A stretch of 64,000 nt of DNA from Collinsella sp944321445 (GTDB lineage: Bacteria > Actinomycetota > Coriobacteriia > Coriobacteriales > Coriobacteriaceae), in NCBI RefSeq assembly GCF_030371825.1, contig NZ_JAUDDM010000003.1; one strand, given 5' to 3'. The position numbers and the translations under genes are program-made. Under the pieces are notes generated by a model. The model saw nothing but the letters and a program-made list of their open reading frames with translations. It did no database searches and had not been told where the DNA came from. Each line of letters starts with the position of its first letter. The stretch's first letter is position 1. Of the stretch, positions 60,235 to 64,000 are shown piece by piece.

Positions 60235-61605
60235 TCACTCCTGAGCGCTGAGCTTTCCGAGTTTCACCTTCAAGATGCGCTCGACCGACGCATCGATACG
60301 CGCCTCGTCGAGCTCGCCGGCATCGAGGGCGTCGAGCACGCCCTGGTAGGCAGCCTCGAGGTCCGCCGGCATGAGCACGATGTCGACGCCCGCCTTGAGG
60401 GCCTCGACGGCGATGCGGTCGTTGCCGATGGACGACGTCGCCGCCCCCATTCCCATGGAATCCGTGATGATGATGCCGTCGTAACCCATGTCGTTGCGCA
60501 GCAGATCCGTCACGATTTCGGACGAAACGGACGCGGGATCGTCGTCGCCGGTCACATTGGGCATGGACAGATGGCCCACCATCACGAACGGCACGTCTGC
60601 CTCGATGGCCGTCTGGAAGGGCACGAGCTCCTCGTCGCGAATCTCGTCGACGGTCTTTTGCGAATAGATGCTGGTATCGTGGGAGTCGCCCTCGGCACCA
60701 CCGATGCCCGGGAAGTGCTTCGCCGCGCACAGGATCCCTGTCTGCGTGAAGCCCTCGATCTGTGCCTTCACCATGGGCGCCACCGCATCGGCGGTCGATC
60801 CGAACGAGCGCAGGGCCATCGTGTCGCTCATGGGGTTGTTGGCGATGTCGGCATCGGGGGCAAAATCGACGTTGAAGCCGAGGTCGGTGAGGTAGGTGCC
60901 GATCTGCACCGCGACCTCGCGCGCCCGCTCGACGTCGCCGGTCGCGCCGATTTCGCTCATGTTGCCCACGTTTTCGATATCGAAGCCCTCGTTGCCGCCC
61001 ACGCGCGACACCGTGCCGCCCTCTTCGTCCACGCACAAAAACAGCGGCAGGCCGGTCACCTCCTGGCCGTACGCCTGAGTGTTGGCGAGCATCTCGCGCG
61101 TTTGGTCGGCGTCCTCCAGATTCGTGGCGAAGTAGATGACGCCGCCGACCGGCATGCGCTCGAGCGCCTCCTTGGTGGCATCGCCCGCCGCGACCACCTG
61201 ACCCACGCCCGTGAGCGCCTCGGGGCGCACGATGAAGAGCTGGGCGACCTTCTGCTCGAGCGTCATGGCATCGAGCTTCTCGGCGACCTGGGAGGCAAGG
61301 CGTTCCTCGGCGCTGGGCTCTGCGGTGCTGCCACCTTGAGATGTCGCAGGGGCGTTGTCCTCATCGCCGGAGCGGAAGGCGCCCGTTCCCCATGCGATAG
61401 CAAAGCCCACCATGAAAAGCGCGATGAGCTCTACAACGATGAGTAGGAGTGAAGAGCGGCGCTTTTGCAGCGGCGAGGGCGCCTGTCGGCGCTGGGGCTG
61501 TTGGCCAGATGGACGCCTCCGCTGCCGCGACGACGGTTGCTGAGCTTGGCGCGGTGCGAAGTGCGCGGGCGGGCGCTGACCTGTTGTTCGACGCTGATTG
61601 GGCAC
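60235..61605 (-). CDS. Membrane-anchored GH3 beta-N-acetylhexosaminidase (NagZ-like)
   Basis: A 456-residue protein with a basic, Gln/Arg-rich cytoplasmic N-terminus (1-50), a membrane helix (51-73) and an extracytoplasmic GH3 domain. GH3/NagZ motifs are FLCVDEEGGTVSRVGG, GFNVDFAPDADIANN, CAAKHFPGIGGAEGDSHDTS with the Asp-His general-acid pair, and the nucleophile in IIITDSMGMGA. It hydrolyses beta-GlcNAc linkages in peptidoglycan or glycans. It starts at GTG 61605 with AGGAAGGGG 6 nt upstream. It lies 25 bp before the lectin-protein gene, so they share a transcript. Confidence 0.92.
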   Translation of the reverse strand: MPNQRRTTGQRPPAHFAPRQAQQPSSRQRRRPSGQQPQRRQAPSPLQKRRSSLLLIVVELIALFMVGFAIAWGTGAFRSGDEDNAPATSQGGSTAEPSAEERLASQVAEKLDAMTLEQKVAQLFIVRPEALTGVGQVVAAGDATKEALERMPVGGVIYFATNLEDADQTREMLANTQAYGQEVTGLPLFLCVDEEGGTVSRVGGNEGFDIENVGNMSEIGATGDVERAREVAVQIGTYLTDLGFNVDFAPDADIANNPMSDTMALRSFGSTADAVAPMVKAQIEGFTQTGILCAAKHFPGIGGAEGDSHDTSIYSQKTVDEIRDEELVPFQTAIEADVPFVMVGHLSMPNVTGDDDPASVSSEIVTDLLRNDMGYDGIIITDSMGMGAATSSIGNDRIAVEALKAGVDIVLMPADLEAAYQGVLDALDAGELDEARIDASVERILKVKLGKLSAQE

Positions 61606-61656
61606 GATGGGCCCCTTCCTCTCTTAATGAAGAACGCTCCCCCAGCGTATCATGCG

Positions 61657-62319
61657 CTACGCGCGCTTGGGTCGAACAATCGAGGCAACGACGAAGCCGA
61701 CGAGGCACATCAGCACGGTGAGGAGGATATTGGTGACCTCGCTGGAGAAGTCGGTTGCGGTAACGATGTAGCCCGACGCGACGCCCGTGAGCGTCATGGC
61801 CACGAAGCCGGTCATGAGCAGCGAGCGCTTGCCGCTTGCAAGCTGCAGGATAATGCCGACCGCAAGCAGGATCATACTCACGACCCACGCGATCATGAGG
61901 AGGGAGAACAGCGTGCCCGCACCCGATGACGCGCCGTAATACTCAAGCATGCGGCCGGCCTCGCCGAACTGCCACGCACTGTAGCTCTCGGCAAACGAGT
62001 GGGCACTGGAAGCGGTGCCAGTGAGGAACCCGGCGAACCCACCGACGAAGTTGCTGGCCGACACCACACTCTGATCGACGATGATCCAGGGCATGCAAGC
62101 GAAGACCATCGCCAAAACCGCCGGGATGGCGGGAACGATGCGCGTGATGTCGAACGCCGAGTGTGCCGGCGCTGACGCCACAGGACTTGCAGCGGACGCT
62201 GTCTGAGGCGCCGGTTGAACCGGCGTTGCTGCTGCCGGTGCCGCAGCGATAGCGTTGCCGCACTTGGGGCAAAACTTTGCACCATCTGCTATCTGGTTTC
62301 CGCATTTAGGACAAAACAT
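61657..62319 (-). CDS. Zinc-ribbon polytopic membrane protein
   Basis: A 220-residue protein with an N-terminal ribbon (MFCPKCGNQIADGAKFCPKC). An Ala/Pro/Ser linker leads to about four membrane helices (RIVPAIPAVLAMVFACMPWI; TLFSLLMIAWVVSMILLAVG; LMTGFVAMTLTGVASGYIVT; TNILLTVLMCLVGFVVASIV). No enzyme motif is visible. It lies 51 bp upstream of the GH3 gene in the same direction, in a run of zinc-ribbon genes. Confidence 0.78.
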   Translation of the reverse strand: MFCPKCGNQIADGAKFCPKCGNAIAAAPAAATPVQPAPQTASAASPVASAPAHSAFDITRIVPAIPAVLAMVFACMPWIIVDQSVVSASNFVGGFAGFLTGTASSAHSFAESYSAWQFGEAGRMLEYYGASSGAGTLFSLLMIAWVVSMILLAVGIILQLASGKRSLLMTGFVAMTLTGVASGYIVTATDFSSEVTNILLTVLMCLVGFVVASIVRPKRA

Positions 62320-62427
62320 GACCGTTTCCCTTCCCGGTTGAATACGCGTGTCGCATTGGCGACAGCGCCAGTATGACGCTGATTATTCGCAATCTGTTGC
62401 GCAACATTGCGCGCAAACAGCTTTCGT

Positions 62428-62760
62428 CTAGAAGCGCTTCGCGCCGCACTTGGGGCAGAAGCGGGACGATACGGGGATCTTCGCCCCGCACTGCGAGCAA
62501 AATTCCATCTCGCCTGGTGAGTCTGACGGGGCAGATGCCGCCGAGGCATCCTGGACGGCAGAAGCCGGGCGTGCGGACGCAGCCGTCACTGCTGCCTGGG
62601 CGGGCGCTTTCTTGTTCCCGCGCTTGTTCATCGCCCAACGCACGACGCGCACCACTGCAACAACCAGCAGCAACGCGATGATGAGCAGGAATATGACCTC
62701 TTCGGTGCCCATGCCGAGCTTCGGCTCTTCAATCTGCACAACATGTGTTTCATACCGCAT
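62428..62760 (-). CDS. Small single-span protein with C-terminal zinc ribbon
   Basis: A 110-residue protein: a short extracytoplasmic N-terminus, one helix (EEVIFLLIIALLLVVAVVRV, about 20-39), an Ala-rich cytoplasmic linker, and a C-terminal ribbon (CSQCGAKIPVSSRFCPKCG). The ribbon is at the opposite end from its neighbours but again cytoplasmic. GGGGAGGAG is 5 nt before the ATG at 62760. Confidence 0.78.
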   Translation of the reverse strand: MRYETHVVQIEEPKLGMGTEEVIFLLIIALLLVVAVVRVVRWAMNKRGNKKAPAQAAVTAASARPASAVQDASAASAPSDSPGEMEFCSQCGAKIPVSSRFCPKCGAKRF

Positions 62761-62908
62761 GTGAACTCCTCCCCTACGATGCGGGCTCGCACCCGCCGCT
62801 CTTCGCGTGCACAACAACTGTATGCCGGTTTTTCTCGAATTTGTTGCGCAACATCCGCGTGGGGAGGGCACGTCGCGGGAGGGGTCGGCCCGACGCTGCA
62901 GGCGCAAA

Positions 62909-62951
62909 ACGGGCCCCGCGCGAAAGCCGATCGCCTTCGCGCGGGGCCCGT
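62909..62951 (-). terminator. Strong terminator after the coiled-coil zinc-ribbon gene
   Basis: ACGGGCCCCGCGCGAA and TTCGCGCGGGGCCCGT pair perfectly over 16 bp around an 11-nt loop; TTTT follows on the minus strand. Confidence 0.88.
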
Positions 62952-63002
62952 CGATGCAGGCATTATGTGCAGAGCACCCCGTGGGGCGCCGAATGGCTCC
63001 CG

Positions 63003-63518
63003 TTACTCTCCTAGCTTCGCACCGCAGTTCATGCAGAACGCATCGCCCTCGGCAACCGCCGCGCCGCACTGGGGGCAGGTGGGGCCACCGGTCGCAACCG
63101 GTGCCGCGGGCTGCGGAGCCTGTGCCAGCGCTGCCTGAATCTCGGCCATGGGCTTGCCGCAGCCGCTGCAGAACAGGTCTGCCGCACCCACGCGCGTACC
63201 GCAGAACGGACAGACGAGCGACTGCGCCGCTTGGGCCTCTTCGGCCGCCTGGCGCTCAAGCATGTCAATTTCGGCCTGCAGTTGCTCGCGCTCGGCATCG
63301 ATGGCGGCAATGCCGTCGTACAACCCCTCGCGACCGGCGCGGAACTCGTCGTTATCCTTCGTGGCGTCGTACAGACTCGCGCCCAGCTGGGCCGCAAGGT
63401 TCTGACGGCGCTTGAGCGAATCGGTCATCTGCGACTTGAGCTTGACCACGCGGGCCGTGCGGCCGGTCGCTGCCACGCCGCGGTTGATTGTCGACTGCAC
63501 ATCATCCAGAAGTCCCAT
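63003..63518 (-). CDS. Coiled-coil protein with two zinc ribbons
   Basis: A 171-residue soluble protein. Residues 1-95 are helical coiled coil (DDVQSTINRGVAATGRTARV; EREQLQAEIDMLERQAAEEA). Then come two zinc ribbons, CPFCGTRVGAADLFCSGCG and CPQCGAAVAEGDAFCMNCG. The ATG at 63518 follows GGGAGAA. It is divergent from the kinase gene at 63731. A scaffold or adaptor role in the cluster is inference. Confidence 0.8.
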   Translation of the reverse strand: MGLLDDVQSTINRGVAATGRTARVVKLKSQMTDSLKRRQNLAAQLGASLYDATKDNDEFRAGREGLYDGIAAIDAEREQLQAEIDMLERQAAEEAQAAQSLVCPFCGTRVGAADLFCSGCGKPMAEIQAALAQAPQPAAPVATGGPTCPQCGAAVAEGDAFCMNCGAKLGE

Positions 63519-63730
63519 ATTCGTTCTCCCTTCACGCACCCAGCTTACGTGCTGGACGCGCGCCGACTCACGTATTGTTCACCCCGTGCCCCGAATCGTT
63601 CGGGTATCGGAGCAACGACAGTATAGCCCCGCGCGGCCGGCAGACGTTGCGCAACGTTTTTGCGTTCCGAACGTCGTATGATGTGCCTGCAGGAGTGAAG
63701 AGTACCGGACGCAGAACAGGGAGGTGGGAG

Positions 63731-64000
63731 ATGTCGGACCCCTCGACGCATGAAGAACTATCGATTGTGCGGTTCGATTCCTTCGAGACGGCATTTCCCG
63801 TCTCGGGAGCCGGCGAGGCCAAGACGCGCCGGCGGTTCATGACGCTGTTGGTGCCGAGTAGCGAGACGCACAGCGGCGCGATGGGAACGGTCAGCCGTGT
63901 ACGCAACGCGCGGGGCGAAACATTCGCCTTAAAGCGCCTGCGCGCCGATGCGTTGGAGCGCGCCGGCGACAACGAAGCGTTTAAGCAGGGACTCATCGAT
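63731..64000 (+). CDS. Ser/Thr protein kinase, N-terminus only
   Basis: Ninety codons are visible before the window ends. The reading frame from ATG 63731 is open throughout, with AGGGAGGTGGGAG just upstream. The stretch GAMGTVSRVRNARGETFALK has the Gly-rich loop and ATP-binding Lys of Hanks-type kinases, followed by RLRADALERAGDNEAFKQGL, as in an alpha-C helix region. It is divergent from the coiled-coil zinc-ribbon gene. The kinase call rests on the N-lobe alone. Confidence 0.7.
   Translation, partial: MSDPSTHEELSIVRFDSFETAFPVSGAGEAKTRRRFMTLLVPSSETHSGAMGTVSRVRNARGETFALKRLRADALERAGDNEAFKQGLID

Overview
The window looks like chromosomal DNA of a high-G+C, Gram-positive, saccharolytic anaerobe. 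The best guess is an actinobacterium of the class Coriobacteriia, Collinsella-like. This is an inference from the gene set: mannose-family PTS permeases, Gram-positive GalT, Mn-dependent PpaC, long HPF, RicT, TatAC and a zinc-ribbon/PASTA/kinase cluster. It also rests on base composition (visibly G+C-rich, with A+T-rich promoter gaps) and on frequent ATGA/TAATG gene overlaps. I see no transposase, integrase, phage gene or CRISPR array. Genes stop abruptly at both window ends: a bisphosphate aldolase on the left and a Ser/Thr kinase on the right.

Layout. (1) 1-14.8 kb is an amino-sugar/galactose-type catabolic region. It holds a complete mannose-family PTS (IIA, YajC, IIB, IIC, IID), a GntR regulator, AgaS deaminase/isomerase, NagA deacetylase, a tagatose-6-P kinase-like PfkB protein, a tagatose/fructose-bisphosphate aldolase, GalM, a DMT transporter with a small partner, and a DeoR regulator followed by TPM-like and PspA envelope genes. 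Read together it reconstructs GalNAc/galactosamine uptake down to triose phosphates. (2) 15-24 kb has tRNA-Thr(CGT) beside an 87-bp duplication, a YhcH/YiaL protein, a DUF523-purine nucleoside phosphorylase fusion, a SurA-N-like membrane protein, a beta-hydroxyacid dehydrogenase with a 51-residue His/Cys tail, DegV, HPF and an orphan solute-binding lipoprotein with a long leader. (3) 24-38 kb is housekeeping: ComF, RicT, HolB, Tmk, TopA, HypA/HypB, TatA/TatC, a STAS protein, a TPR protein, an aminotransferase and two small unknown genes. (4) 38-57.7 kb holds NhaA, PpaC, an AraC-regulated alpha-galactoside ABC transporter with a GH36 alpha-galactosidase, galK-galT with a divergent DeoR/LacR-type regulator, a metallophosphoesterase paired with a cytoplasmic ParB-like/BMP fusion, and BrnQ. 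(5) 57.8-64 kb holds a ROK glucokinase and a cluster of four zinc-ribbon proteins. One of these is a zinc ribbon-TM-PASTA-C-type lectin protein, and the cluster also contains a membrane-anchored GH3 hexosaminidase and the start of a protein kinase.

How it works together. GH36 releases galactose, GalM equilibrates anomers, GalK and GalT feed the Leloir route, and glucokinase takes glucose. The PTS/AgaS/NagA/PfkB/aldolase set handles amino sugars, and the GH3 enzyme may supply or recycle hexosamines. The intergenic gaps are unusually rich in long inverted repeats. One family of nested repeats of about 130 bp, in two full copies and one reduced copy, sits 50-85 bp past the stop codons of leftward genes. 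Functions are inferred from motifs and context only; no database search was possible.
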